From positions 1 through 64,000 of the forward strand of contig NZ_JTGN01000012.1 in the NCBI RefSeq assembly GCF_000797495.1: a stretch of DNA of 64,000 nucleotides. The letters run 5' to 3'. Each line of letters begins with the position of its first letter. Position 1 is the stretch's first letter. The position numbers were made by a program, and so were the translations under genes. Origin of the DNA: Robinsoniella peoriensis (GTDB lineage: Bacteria > Bacillota > Clostridia > Lachnospirales > Lachnospiraceae). Positions 8,936 to 17,363 of the stretch are shown here, piece by piece. The notes below the pieces were generated by a model. That model made no database searches. It saw only the letters and a program-made list of their open reading frames with translations, and was not told the origin of the DNA.

Positions 8936-9229
8936 TTATAAAGGAAGTTGAATCTTTTTCTTTTCGTCTTTTCCTTCTTTATAAAGTACAATTTTCTTTC
9001 CGATAACCTGTACTACCTGTGAACGGGTACGCTCCGCTACCATAGATGCCAGCTCTTTCGGATCGTCCATACAATTCTGAAGGACATTAATCTTTATTAA
9101 TTCTCTTGCTTCCAGGGCTTCTTTGATCGCCTGGGTATTTTCTGGTGTAAGACTGGATTTTCCAATCTGGAAAATAGAATCCATAGTCATTGCCAGACCT
9201 TTTAAATACGCACGTTGCTTACTTGTCAT
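8936..9229 (-). CDS. yhbY: YhbY-type CRM domain RNA-binding protein
   Basis: A 97-residue single CRM domain, beginning MTSKQRAYLKGLAMTMDSIFQIGK, with the conserved GKSSLT loop. YhbY proteins associate with 50S precursors and act in ribosome assembly. SD GGAGGG five bases before the ATG. It lies between obg and nadD. Confidence 0.92.
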   Translation of the reverse strand: MTSKQRAYLKGLAMTMDSIFQIGKSSLTPENTQAIKEALEARELIKINVLQNCMDDPKELASMVAERTRSQVVQVIGKKIVLYKEGKDEKKKIQLPL

Positions 9230-9299
9230 CTTTCCCTCCGATACGGATGCCTGGTAATCACGTTATCCGGGCACATGTATCCTCTTTATCTATATAAAA

Positions 9300-10592
9300 T
9301 TATTTATAGTAATCAAACTGCAGTCCATACATACGCACGGTGTCGCCTTCTTCAATGCCTGCAGCTTCTAATTCATCCAATATGCCGGTATCTTTTAAGA
9401 ACTTCTGGAAGAATGCAAAGCCTTTTTCCGACTCCAGATTGGTATAACCCAGCATTTTTTCAATTTTCGGTCCTTCTACAATGTAGGTATGCTCTTCCTC
9501 CGTAGATTTTTCTACCGTATATGGAAGATTCTCAGTCATATTAAATTGATCCGGGAAAAATTCCTGTTCAAATACCATCGGAGTTTCCGGCACCGTATCT
9601 AACAGTTCCCGTACATAATACAATAACTCTTTCAAACCTTTTCCGCTGACTGCGGATATGGCAAACACCTTAATTCCCTGAGGTTCGAATTCATCCCTGA
9701 TCTTCTGAACAGGATCTTCATCACCCTCAAAAATGGCATCTATTTTATTTGCCGCAATCACCTGAGGCCTTGCTGCAATTTCTTCATTATAAGCTTTTAA
9801 TTCTTCGTTGATTTTATAGATATCTTCGATTGGATCACGTCCTTCTGTGGATGCTGCATCTACCATATGGATCATCACTTTTGTACGTTCAATATGACGT
9901 AAAAACTCATGTCCAAGACCAACACCTTCGGAAGCACCTTCAATCAACCCCGGTATATCTGCAATTACATATCCTTTTCCACCGTCCAGGTCTACTACTC
10001 CCAGATTGGGATTTAAGGTTGTAAAGTGATAATTGGCAATCTTAGGTCTCGCATTCGTAACGCGGGATAACAACGTAGACTTTCCTACGTTTGGAAATCC
10101 AACCAGTCCCACATCTGCAATCACCTTTAATTCCAGATTCACCATAAGTTCCTGAGCCGGCTGTCCCGGCTGTGCATATTTTGGTACCTGCATAGTGGGT
10201 GTGGCAAAATTCATATTGCCAAGTCCGCCTTTTCCGCCCTTTAAAATAACCTGTCTGCGGTTATCTCCGGACATATCTGCAATTACCTTATTGCTTTCAG
10301 CCTCTTTTATTACCGTACCTTCCGGAACCTTCAGTATCAAATCACTGCCGTTGCCTCCATGGCAGCGTTTCTTTCCACCCTGCTCACCGTCCTGCGCACT
10401 GAACTTGCGTTTATGGCGGTAGTCTGCCAGCGTATTCAAGCCTTCGTCTACTTCAAAAATAATATTTCCGCCTTTTCCGCCGTTTCCTCCGTCAGGACCG
10501 CCGTTGGCAACATATAATTCTCTTCGAAAGCTTACATGGCCGTCCCCGCCTTTACCAGAACGTATGGATATTTTTGCTCTGTCTGCGAACAT
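9300..10592 (-). CDS. obgE: GTPase Obg/CgtA
   Basis: A 430-residue GTPase with the glycine-rich Obg fold (1-158), a G domain (G1 GFPNVGKST, G3 DIPGLIEGA, G4 NKID), and a C-terminal OCT domain (about 355-430), the full length of Firmicutes Obg. It acts in 50S maturation and stress control. ATG 10592 is preferred over the ATG six bases upstream because the AAGG SD is only three bases from the latter. Members of this family typically begin MF(A/V)DRAK, as here. It lies after the rpmA terminator, so it depends on read-through or an unseen promoter. Confidence 0.95.
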   Translation of the reverse strand: MFADRAKISIRSGKGGDGHVSFRRELYVANGGPDGGNGGKGGNIIFEVDEGLNTLADYRHKRKFSAQDGEQGGKKRCHGGNGSDLILKVPEGTVIKEAESNKVIADMSGDNRRQVILKGGKGGLGNMNFATPTMQVPKYAQPGQPAQELMVNLELKVIADVGLVGFPNVGKSTLLSRVTNARPKIANYHFTTLNPNLGVVDLDGGKGYVIADIPGLIEGASEGVGLGHEFLRHIERTKVMIHMVDAASTEGRDPIEDIYKINEELKAYNEEIAARPQVIAANKIDAIFEGDEDPVQKIRDEFEPQGIKVFAISAVSGKGLKELLYYVRELLDTVPETPMVFEQEFFPDQFNMTENLPYTVEKSTEEEHTYIVEGPKIEKMLGYTNLESEKGFAFFQKFLKDTGILDELEAAGIEEGDTVRMYGLQFDYYK

Positions 10593-10611
10593 TTCCATTC
10601 ACCTTCTTTCT

Positions 10612-10647
10612 AAAAAAATAGGCTTCAAACCAATTTGATTTGAAGCC
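10612..10647 (-). terminator. Rho-independent terminator after rpmA
   Basis: A perfect 9-bp stem (10621-10629 with 10639-10647, GGCTTCAAA) is followed on the minus strand by TATTTTTTTA. It lies eight bases beyond the rpmA stop and would end or attenuate the ribosomal-protein operon before obg. Confidence 0.88.
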
Positions 10648-10654
10648 ACCTTTA

Positions 10655-10942
10655 CTATTCTGCTGATACTGGAACGATAGAAACCTGTTTCTTATCTCTT
10701 CCTTTTCTTTGGAATCTTACAACACCATCAACTAAAGCGAATAAAGTATCATCTCCACCACGTCCAACGTTAACGCCCGGGTGAATCTTAGTTCCACGCT
10801 GTCTGTAAAGAATATTTCCAGCTTTTACAAATTGTCCGTCAGCTCTTTTCGCGCCTAATCTCTTAGATTCGGAATCTCTACCATTTTTAGTAGAACCAAC
10901 TCCCTTTTTATGAGCGAAAATTTGAAGGTTCATTTTTAACAT
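10655..10942 (-). CDS. rpmA: Ribosomal protein L27 (with cleavable N-terminus)
   Basis: A 95-residue L27. The start at 10942 has SD AAGGAGGTG seven bases upstream. The longer open frame has no SD. The N-terminus MLKMNLQIF precedes AHKKG, matching the Firmicutes extension removed by Prp between F9 and A10 to expose the residues that reach the peptidyl-transferase centre. The rest (GSTKNGRDSESKRLG, GNILYRQRGTKIHPG) is canonical. It is encoded four bases after the prp stop. Confidence 0.96.
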   Translation of the reverse strand: MLKMNLQIFAHKKGVGSTKNGRDSESKRLGAKRADGQFVKAGNILYRQRGTKIHPGVNVGRGGDDTLFALVDGVVRFQRKGRDKKQVSIVPVSAE

Positions 10943-10946
10943 AGTC

Positions 10947-11270
10947 TTACACCTCCTTGAATATAATCTTGATATATTCATTACCGTAATTATTTTGGAT
11001 ATCCTTTAAACCAAGAATCATCGAATCCAGCAAGAGCTTCGTCTCTTTTGAAACTGCACCTTCCAAGATCAACTCTACCAAGCCGTCATCATCCTGCCTT
11101 ACGGCGAATTTATCCTCAGTAAACTGCTCTATGGAATTAATTGCATTCACAGTCAGTACAGATACGGCAGCACAGATAATATCCTGTCCTTCTTCCCCGT
11201 AACCCGCATGGCCTTTGGCTACAAATCCTCTATATACTTCTGAACTCTTATAAACTGTGATTTTAATCAT
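10947..11270 (-). CDS. prp: Ribosomal-processing cysteine protease Prp
   Basis: A 107-residue Prp that cleaves the L27 N-terminal extension during ribosome assembly. The catalytic pair is visible as H21 in AKGHAGYG and C33 in DIICAAVS. ATG 11270 is preferred; a TTG at 11276 directly after the rplU stop is the alternative and would add two residues. The SD is weak, so coupling to rplU translation is likely. The gene sits between L21 and L27, as is usual in Firmicutes. Confidence 0.93.
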   Translation of the reverse strand: MIKITVYKSSEVYRGFVAKGHAGYGEEGQDIICAAVSVLTVNAINSIEQFTEDKFAVRQDDDGLVELILEGAVSKETKLLLDSMILGLKDIQNNYGNEYIKIIFKEV

Positions 11271-11276
11271 TGACAA

Positions 11277-11582
11277 TTAACCGTTAATTTTTTCAATTTT
11301 AACTTGTGTAAACTGCTGTCTATGACCGTTTTTCTTATGATATCCAGTTTTTCTCTTATACTTGTAAACAATAACTTTTTTCGCTTTACCGTTTTTCACA
11401 ACGCTACCGGTTACAGTTGCGCTTTCAACGTCAGCTCCAACTTTAAGACCATCATTGCTTACTGCAAGTACTTGATCAAAAGTAACAGTCTCTCCAGCTT
11501 CTACTCCAAGCTTTTCTACGTTAATGATATCGCCTTCGGCTACTTTGTACTGTTTACCACCTGTTGCAATAATTGCGTACAT
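11277..11582 (-). CDS. rplU: Ribosomal protein L21
   Basis: A 101-residue L21 with the usual MYAIIATGGKQYKV start and KRKTGYHKKNGHRQ C-terminal signature. SD AGGAGGTGCC ahead of the ATG. First gene of rplU-prp-rpmA, under the leader and promoter at 11583-11694. Confidence 0.97.
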   Translation of the reverse strand: MYAIIATGGKQYKVAEGDIINVEKLGVEAGETVTFDQVLAVSNDGLKVGADVESATVTGSVVKNGKAKKVIVYKYKRKTGYHKKNGHRQQFTQVKIEKING

Positions 11583-11660
11583 ATGGCACCTCCTATTATC
11601 ATTACTCGCCAGATTTGGTGATCATCTGCATGACTCTTAGACCTCTCTGTGCGGCATACT
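11583..11660 (-). ncRNA. Ribosomal protein L21 leader
   Basis: The roughly 78-nt transcribed leader between the promoter and rplU has the pattern of the Firmicutes L21 leader: conserved AGAGGTC, CATGCAGATGATCACC and GGCGAGTA blocks ending in AGGAGGTGCC. Such leaders are proposed to let L21 repress its own operon. Recognised by eye; a covariance-model match was not run. Confidence 0.75.
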
Positions 11661-11665
11661 AGAGT

Positions 11666-11694
11666 ATAATATCATACTGAAGATTTTACGTCAA
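11666..11694 (-). promoter_or_regulatory. Sigma-A promoter for rplU-prp-rpmA
   Basis: -35 TTGACG (11689-11694), 17-bp spacer, -10 TATTAT (11666-11671), reading the minus strand. Confidence 0.85.
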
Positions 11695-11753
11695 CTATTT
11701 TTTCAAAATTTACCCAATAAATAGCGCAAACAGGCTAGGGTGTGTTTAAATTC

Positions 11754-12119
11754 TTATTTTTCCGGGACAATTTCAATCCAGTATCCGTCCGGATCTTCAA
11801 TAAAATAAATTCCCATCGCTTCATTTTCGAAACAGATGCATCCCATTTCTTTGTGTCTCTGATGAAATCCTTCATAGTCATCGGTTACAAATGCCAGATG
11901 GTATTCGAGTTCCCCCAGATTGTATGGCTCTTTACGTTCTGTCAGATAGGTGAGCTCCAAAGTAAAATCGGTAATGCCATCACCCAGATAAACAAGCTTA
12001 AAAGAACCGTCAGATGCATTTTTTTCTCTCACTGGCTTTAATCCAAGTGCTTTTTCGTAAAAAGTGAGGGATTTTTCTAAATCCAGAACATTAAAGTTAA
12101 AGTGGTTAAATTTAATCAT
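11754..12119 (-). CDS. VOC-superfamily (glyoxalase I-like) protein
   Basis: A 121-residue two-module vicinal-oxygen-chelate protein. The N-terminal FNHFNFNVLDLEKSLTFYEKALGL and the C-terminal GIYFIEDPDGYWIEIV are typical, with likely metal ligands among the His and Glu residues of the strands. Members act as lactoylglutathione lyases, dioxygenases or resistance proteins; the substrate cannot be told. The start is ATG 12119 behind GGGAGG. A longer frame from a TTG at 12155 runs through hairpin repeat H3 and is not favoured. Apparently a single gene inserted between the rng block and rplU. Confidence 0.85.
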   Translation of the reverse strand: MIKFNHFNFNVLDLEKSLTFYEKALGLKPVREKNASDGSFKLVYLGDGITDFTLELTYLTERKEPYNLGELEYHLAFVTDDYEGFHQRHKEMGCICFENEAMGIYFIEDPDGYWIEIVPEK

Positions 12120-12135
12120 AATTATACCTCCCGCA

Positions 12136-12162
12136 TATCGCAGGCCTGCCTGCAATACTGCC
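12136..12162 (-). repeat. Hairpin repeat H3, copy 2
   Basis: Minus strand: GGCAG plus a 10-bp stem with a 2-base loop (12136-12157), 16 bp ahead of the VOC start. One T-G wobble replaces a standard pair; position 5 of the stem is G-C here, A-T in copy 3 and G-T in copy 1. Confidence 0.75.
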
Positions 12163-12174
12163 TTAATAAGTGTT

Positions 12175-12195
12175 TTGAAAGCGCTTTTCTTTCAA
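12175..12195. repeat. Hairpin H2-like element upstream of H3 copy 2
   Basis: A perfect 7-bp stem (TTGAAAG / CTTTCAA, loop CGCTTTT). On the minus strand the sequence around GAAAGAAAA resembles the stems at 41640-41664 and 58940-58990, and it precedes an H3 hairpin as the latter does. It also partly matches a cre-type operator (TGAAAGCGCT), so a protein-binding site is an alternative. Confidence 0.45.
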
Positions 12196-12282
12196 ACTAG
12201 TTTACTCCTGCTATTATGTGCAATTTTATATCATTGATTCATATTTTATTCAAGCGTGGCACACTGCTGTCAGAATGCCATT

Positions 12283-13125
12283 TCATGCCATTTCAAGTGC
12301 GCTCTGCATGGGCTTAAAAATTTCATGGAAATCCTTAAATTCCATAACACATTCGCCTACCTGTCCGCCTTTTGGGGAAAGCAGGCCGTGATAGTCACTG
12401 CCCCCTGTAAGAAATAAATGATAATATTCCGCCGTAGCTGCAATCTCCTTCATATCAAACGGTGTATTAGACGGATGCAGTAATTCCACACCGGTAAGCC
12501 CCGCTTCCACTAATTTTGGAATCAGCCGGATATTCTGCTGCTGTCCCGGATGGGCAAGTACTGCCTTTCCGCCTCCTTCTGCAATGGCTTTTACAACCTC
12601 TTTTGTGTCGGGATACTCATAGCTGACCCTTAAGGGTCCGTTTTCCCGGTACATCCGCTGCATCCAGGAGCCGAACATGGCATCGATCTGCCCTGTTTTA
12701 TAGAGTACATAATTAATATGCTGGCGATAAATGCAGCACCCATCTGTCTCTTTTTCTGCTTCTTCGCGGCTGATCTCATAACCCATTTCCCTAAGCCGTT
12801 TAATCTGCCATAAGCTCCGCTCATGACGCATTTCAAGTACCGGCTTCATCAGTCTGGCAACCGGCTCGTAATCGGCTATATTGTATGCCAGGATATGGGC
12901 ATCCAGTTTTGTCTCAGGATCCCTGCTGCCGCATTCCATTCCCATAATTACCTGAATATGGTGTTTTCTGCCAAGCGCTTTCAGAATATCTTCTTTTGGC
13001 GGCGCATCATGGTCTGTAAGTGCAATCACATCCAGTCCTTCCCGGACGCTTTTTTCAAAAACCTCTTCTGCTGAATCACTGCCATCGGAATAACGGCTGT
13101 GTAAATGTAAATCCGCTCTGATCAT
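12283..13125 (-). CDS. PHP-domain phosphoesterase (TrpH/YciV-like)
   Basis: A 280-residue PHP protein. Metal-ligand motifs are DLHLHSRYSDG (7-17), LTDHD, a Glu in GMECG, LAHPG and a C-terminal GGSDYHG. COG0613 members include 3',5'-nucleotide bisphosphatase/5'-3' exonuclease RNase AM. A role in nucleotide or short-RNA turnover is therefore plausible and fits its place four bases after rng. SD AAGGAAG overlaps the rng stop. Confidence 0.85.
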   Translation of the reverse strand: MIRADLHLHSRYSDGSDSAEEVFEKSVREGLDVIALTDHDAPPKEDILKALGRKHHIQVIMGMECGSRDPETKLDAHILAYNIADYEPVARLMKPVLEMRHERSLWQIKRLREMGYEISREEAEKETDGCCIYRQHINYVLYKTGQIDAMFGSWMQRMYRENGPLRVSYEYPDTKEVVKAIAEGGGKAVLAHPGQQQNIRLIPKLVEAGLTGVELLHPSNTPFDMKEIAATAEYYHLFLTGGSDYHGLLSPKGGQVGECVMEFKDFHEIFKPMQSALEMA

Positions 13126-13129
13126 TAAG

Positions 13130-14347
13130 TCACTTCCTTTGTATCTCAGTAATTGCTTTTACCTGTTCTGCCAGGGATTTTTTTACTTTTTTCCTGGTTA
13201 CTTCCACCAGTTCTAATGCCGTCATATCTACCAGTGACGCTTTGACGGGATCTTTGGACAGATATGCCTCAAATCCATCCAATAACTGCTTTTTAGAATC
13301 CGGAGATTTCATATTAATAAAATCAACAATAATAATGCCCGAAATATTGCGCAGCCGCAGCTGCCTGGCAATTTCCCTGGCTGCTTCCAGATTGATTTTT
13401 AAAAAGGTTGCTTCCTGATTCTTATGACCGTCATATTTGCCCGTATTCACGTCGATGGATGTCAGGGCTTCCGTAGGCTGAATGACCAGATAAGCTCCGG
13501 ATTTCAGCCATACACGCTCTTTCAATGCATCTTTTAAAGCCTGATCCAGACTGTACAGTTTTTTCAGGGGCAGCAGGGAATCTTCATAAAATGACAGTTT
13601 ATCCAGATCCTCCGGCTGGTATTCGGCAAGGAATTCCTGCATGGAATCATACAACCCCTGGTCATCTGTTAGAATTGTTTCCAGTTTGCCGCTGTAAGTA
13701 TCCCGCAGCTGGGTCAGATAATTCTTGGGTGTCTGGTAAAGACACGAAAAACAGGTCCTGAATCTGGCCCGTTCCTTTAAGTTTTCATATTGTCCTGCCA
13801 ATTGGCAGACTTCCTGCCTTAACTCCTCATGTGATGCCTGCGCTGCATTGGTACGGATAATCCAGCCATATTGGTCTGAGCGGTATTCTTCCAGCAGGTT
13901 CTTAAGGTCTTTTCTCTGAGATGGAGACAGTTTACCTGAGACCCCTATCCGTGTGTTTCCACTTGTCAGAACCAGATATTTGCCGGTAAAGCTTAAATTA
14001 GAAGTGACAGTAGGTGCCTTCGTTTTCATATTTTCACGGCTTACCTGCACCAGAAGCTCATCTCCCGCCACCAATCTGCGGGAGTTCATTTTACTGGTAT
14101 AGTAAGGTGTAGGATTTTCTTCCAAAGAATAGTAACAAGGCAAACCACTTTTGATTTCAATAAAAGCAGCCTGGATATTTTGTACAATATTCTGTACTTT
14201 TCCGATATAAATATTTCCCAGAAGTGAATCTACCCCTTCCGGTTCTAAATGAAATTCTACCGGTTTTCCATCCTGAAGGAGCGTTGTTAAAATCTGCCCC
14301 TCCTCCCTTGTGATAACCAGCTTACTGTTTTTTTCTTCCATCTCCAT
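13130..14347 (-). CDS. rng: Ribonuclease E/G family endoribonuclease (short)
   Basis: A 405-residue RNase E/G catalytic region: an S1-like domain (about 40-115, GNIYIGKVQNI), then the DNase I-like domain with catalytic Asp in SIDVNTGKYDG and IIIVDFINM. These enzymes cut single-stranded A/U-rich RNA and process rRNA and mRNA. The protein stops soon after MTALELVEVTRKKVKKSL and lacks the CPxC zinc-link and small domain that follow in E. coli RNase G. It starts two bases after the upstream stop; the SD is weak, so coupling is likely. Confidence 0.9.
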   Translation of the reverse strand: MEMEEKNSKLVITREEGQILTTLLQDGKPVEFHLEPEGVDSLLGNIYIGKVQNIVQNIQAAFIEIKSGLPCYYSLEENPTPYYTSKMNSRRLVAGDELLVQVSRENMKTKAPTVTSNLSFTGKYLVLTSGNTRIGVSGKLSPSQRKDLKNLLEEYRSDQYGWIIRTNAAQASHEELRQEVCQLAGQYENLKERARFRTCFSCLYQTPKNYLTQLRDTYSGKLETILTDDQGLYDSMQEFLAEYQPEDLDKLSFYEDSLLPLKKLYSLDQALKDALKERVWLKSGAYLVIQPTEALTSIDVNTGKYDGHKNQEATFLKINLEAAREIARQLRLRNISGIIIVDFINMKSPDSKKQLLDGFEAYLSKDPVKASLVDMTALELVEVTRKKVKKSLAEQVKAITEIQRK

Positions 14348-14349
14348 TG

Positions 14350-15060
14350 CTACCCGGGAATATCCTCTCCCAGATCTTCCAGAGAAACCAGACTGCGCTT
14401 TTTCTCATTTCCAAGATCTGCATAGACTTCCAGCCGATGAACCAACAGACTGAATGGTTCCATTTCCATTCCCAGATACTGGGCAAATGCCTCCATCACA
14501 AGTTCCGGCTTCAGATTATTGACACTTCCTGTAGCAAGCTGCATATATATTCCGTCTTCCCGAAGTTCCAAAGCATATATCATAGGCTTGATATCTACTT
14601 CTTTTTCACTTTTTTTTGTTTTCTTTATAATTGTGATGGTTTCCCGGTCATAAAACTCCGCCAGCCGGCTCTTATATTCCAGATCCGGTTCTTTTCCTTC
14701 TCTGAAGTTTACCAGATAATCGGCAGCAGCAACCAGAGACATCGCTTTGCTTGCTTTTTCCTGGGGAATTCTTCGGAAACTTAAGACTTTCATTCCTTCC
14801 ACCATGCACGCATTTAACTGCTCTATTGCGTCTTTTGATGAAATTTCAGTCTGAACTTCAATATCCAGATATTCTCCCGTACTGGTAAGTCCCACACCCA
14901 GAGGGGCTGCAAATGACATAATCATATGAGGGCTGAACCCTTCAGTAAAAGCAATGTCAATATTTCCCCTTCGCATTGCTTTTTGAAAATAGCGCATGAT
15001 ATCAAGGTGTCCGATAAATTTCATAGCACCCTCTTTGGCAAATTTAATTCTTACTTTCAA
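14350..15060 (-). CDS. TIGR03936/DUF2344 radical-SAM-linked protein
   Basis: A 236-residue DUF2344 protein of unknown function, always found next to or fused to a TIGR03960 radical SAM enzyme. Recognisable by VRIKFAKEGAMKFIGHLD and FTEGFSPHMIMSFAAPLGVG. The start is TTG 15060, eight bases after GGAGG, overlapping the upstream gene by 17 bp. The longer frame from 15090 has no SD. A joint role with TIGR03960 in RNA or tRNA modification has been suggested by context only. Confidence 0.88.
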   Translation of the reverse strand: MKVRIKFAKEGAMKFIGHLDIMRYFQKAMRRGNIDIAFTEGFSPHMIMSFAAPLGVGLTSTGEYLDIEVQTEISSKDAIEQLNACMVEGMKVLSFRRIPQEKASKAMSLVAAADYLVNFREGKEPDLEYKSRLAEFYDRETITIIKKTKKSEKEVDIKPMIYALELREDGIYMQLATGSVNNLKPELVMEAFAQYLGMEMEPFSLLVHRLEVYADLGNEKKRSLVSLEDLGEDIPG

Positions 15061-16909
15061 TACACACGCCTCCTTTGTATATTCCCGCACCGCATCCAGA
15101 GCAACCCTGACGGCAGTTATTTGTAATTGTTTCTGAAACCGCTTTTTTCCATTCTTGTATCAGGAAATTCTTTGAAACACCGATTTGTATAAAATCCCAG
15201 GGAAGTATTTCATCCATGGAACGTTCTCTGGTCGTATAGAAATCCGGATCTATGCCCGTGTGTACAAATGCTTCCATCCAGGTTTGATTCTTAAAAGTCT
15301 CGGACCATGCATCATAAAGTGCACCGTTTTGATAAGCATCCAGTATGGCTGCCCCTACTCTGCGGTCTCCTCGTGCCAGCAGCCCTTCCAAAACAGTAAC
15401 ATCCGCTTCATGCCAGTTATATTTAATACTTTTGCGATTTAACTGGTCCTTCACTTCCTGGTTAACTATTCTGGCTTTTCCTAAAAATTCTTCTTTTGTG
15501 TTCATCCCTACCCATTGGAACGGCGTAAAAGGTTTTGGCACAAAAAATGAGGTACTGACCGTAATCTGGCATTTACCGTTTCGCTCCTCTTTGGGTATCT
15601 CATAATACCGTCTGGCAATGCGGTCAGCCAGATGTGCGATCTCTTTCATATCTTCTTCCGTCTCAGTAGGAAGTCCCAGCATAAAATACAGCTTTACCCT
15701 GTTCCAGCCGCCTTCAAATGCCTGGTCTGCACCCTCTATAATATTTTCTTCGGTCAGCCCTTTGTTAATTACATCGCGCAGGCGCTGGGAGCCGGCTTCC
15801 GGAGCAAATGTAAGGCTGCTCTTTTTCACATCCTGCACTTTGCTCATAACATCCAGGGAAAAAGCGTCGATACGAAGGGATGGCAGGGAAATATTAACCC
15901 CTTTTCCTTTGAATTCTTCGATTAAATAGTTAACTAATCCTTCCAGTTGGGAATAGTCACTGGAGCTTAATGAACTTAAGGAAATTTCTTCATGCCCGGT
16001 ATTTTTCAGCATTTCATATGCGTATTCCTTCAGCATAGCAAGATCCCGCTCTCTGGTGGGCCGGTAAAGCATTCCCGCCTGGCAGAAACGGCATCCGCGG
16101 ATACAGCCCCTTTGTATTTCCAGCACTACCCTGTCCTGGGTTGCTTTAATAAACGGAACAACCGGTGCTTTCGGATAATAAGTATCCGTAATATCCATTA
16201 CAATCTGTTTTTCTACAAATGCCGGTGTATCCGCACTTTTTGGTTGAAAAGAAGCAATGGTTCCGTCTTCTTTGTATGTTACTTCGTAAAGAGACGGTAC
16301 ATAAATTCCGGGGATGAGGGCAGCAGCTTCTAAAAATGCCTTCCTTCCTTTTCCATTGGATTTATATTCTTTATACAGATCAATCAATCGGAAATATACC
16401 GTTTCTCCTTCTCCTATATAAAACAAGTCAAAGAAATCCGCCAGGGGTTCCGGATTATAACTGCATGGACCACCGCCGATTACGATTGGACAATTCTCAT
16501 CTCTGTCTTTGCTTAGAAGCGGAATTTTACTCAGATCCAGTATCTGCAGTATATTTGTATAGCACATCTCATATTGAATGGTGATTCCAAGAAAATCAAA
16601 TTCTTTGATTGGCTCCTGTGATTCCAATGCAAACAACGGGATATCCTTTTCTCTTAAGACCTTATCCAGATCCATCCATGGAGAATATACCCTTTCACAC
16701 CAGATATCCTCTCTTCGATTCAGCATATCATAAAGAATCTGAATTCCAAGATGTGACATCCCGATCTCGTAGACATCGGGAAAGCACATGGCAAAGCGGA
16801 TATCCACCTTTTCTTTATCTTTTATAACCGAGTTGACCTCATTACCGATGTAGCGGGCAGGCTTCTCGATTTTTAGCAGTATTTCATCATTTAAAGCTAG
16901 TTTTCTCAT
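15044..16909 (-). CDS. TIGR03960 B12-binding-domain radical SAM protein
   Basis: A 621-residue radical SAM protein. The N-terminal B12-binding-like region (about 25-190) has VDIRFAMCFPDVYEIGMSHLG. The core carries the Fe-S cluster motif CIRGCRFCQ (C-x3-C-x2-C), and a C-terminal Cys-rich end has NCRQGCSGCGAG. The substrate is unknown. It heads the run with DUF2344, rng and the PHP gene. SD GAAAGGAAA. The promoter at 17049-17077 leaves a leader of roughly 130 nt. Confidence 0.9.
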   Translation of the reverse strand: MRKLALNDEILLKIEKPARYIGNEVNSVIKDKEKVDIRFAMCFPDVYEIGMSHLGIQILYDMLNRREDIWCERVYSPWMDLDKVLREKDIPLFALESQEPIKEFDFLGITIQYEMCYTNILQILDLSKIPLLSKDRDENCPIVIGGGPCSYNPEPLADFFDLFYIGEGETVYFRLIDLYKEYKSNGKGRKAFLEAAALIPGIYVPSLYEVTYKEDGTIASFQPKSADTPAFVEKQIVMDITDTYYPKAPVVPFIKATQDRVVLEIQRGCIRGCRFCQAGMLYRPTRERDLAMLKEYAYEMLKNTGHEEISLSSLSSSDYSQLEGLVNYLIEEFKGKGVNISLPSLRIDAFSLDVMSKVQDVKKSSLTFAPEAGSQRLRDVINKGLTEENIIEGADQAFEGGWNRVKLYFMLGLPTETEEDMKEIAHLADRIARRYYEIPKEERNGKCQITVSTSFFVPKPFTPFQWVGMNTKEEFLGKARIVNQEVKDQLNRKSIKYNWHEADVTVLEGLLARGDRRVGAAILDAYQNGALYDAWSETFKNQTWMEAFVHTGIDPDFYTTRERSMDEILPWDFIQIGVSKNFLIQEWKKAVSETITNNCRQGCSGCGAGIYKGGVCIESKN

Positions 16910-17048
16910 ATATTTCCTTTCTATTTATATCTATTGCACAAATTCATTCGAACCTATTTTTAATTTTTCCGAGTGAAAAATGGATATAAAACACGATTCA
17001 ACATTGCAAAAGCAATTGATATATGATTGAGACAATCTAATCTATACC

Positions 17049-17077
17049 ATTATATACAGTTTAGGAAAGAAATTCAA
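17049..17077 (-). promoter_or_regulatory. Promoter for the TIGR03960-rng operon
   Basis: -35 TTGAAT (17072-17077), 17-bp spacer, -10 TATAAT (17049-17054), minus strand. Confidence 0.7.
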
Positions 17078-17363
17078 GCAAATATCTTTCGTCAAGCGGA
17101 ATCAACTGTGCATCTTTATTTTGGAGAAAACATCTAAAGCAAAGGATATTGAATCGTTTGCTTCTACTTTCTGCTGCTTAACTTTTCCTGATATGACCAG
17201 TATAACTGCCGTATCTTACAATTTCTTTACAAACGTATTGAAAAAGCACGATGGCAAAATCAATTCAGATTTTTACTCTCGTGCTCTTTTCACTCTTATT
17301 TTTGATTACTTGCTTTTTACATAGGTGTTCATTTCGTGTACGCAATATTCATAATATGGCTAC
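17078..17363. other. Unassigned AT-rich stretch with possible coding remnant
   Basis: No complete gene is evident. One plus-strand frame is open from about 17030 to a stop at 17324 without an ATG or clear SD (a TTG at 17121 is the only likely start). The minus strand also gives a coherent-looking 37-residue run between two stops at 17114-17220. Either could be a decayed gene at the edge of the carbohydrate island; I recognise neither. Confidence 0.3.

Noticed and set aside
12119..12155. N-terminal extension of the VOC protein from a TTG at 12155
   Set aside because: It translates the hairpin repeat, and a good SD lies before the ATG at 12119.
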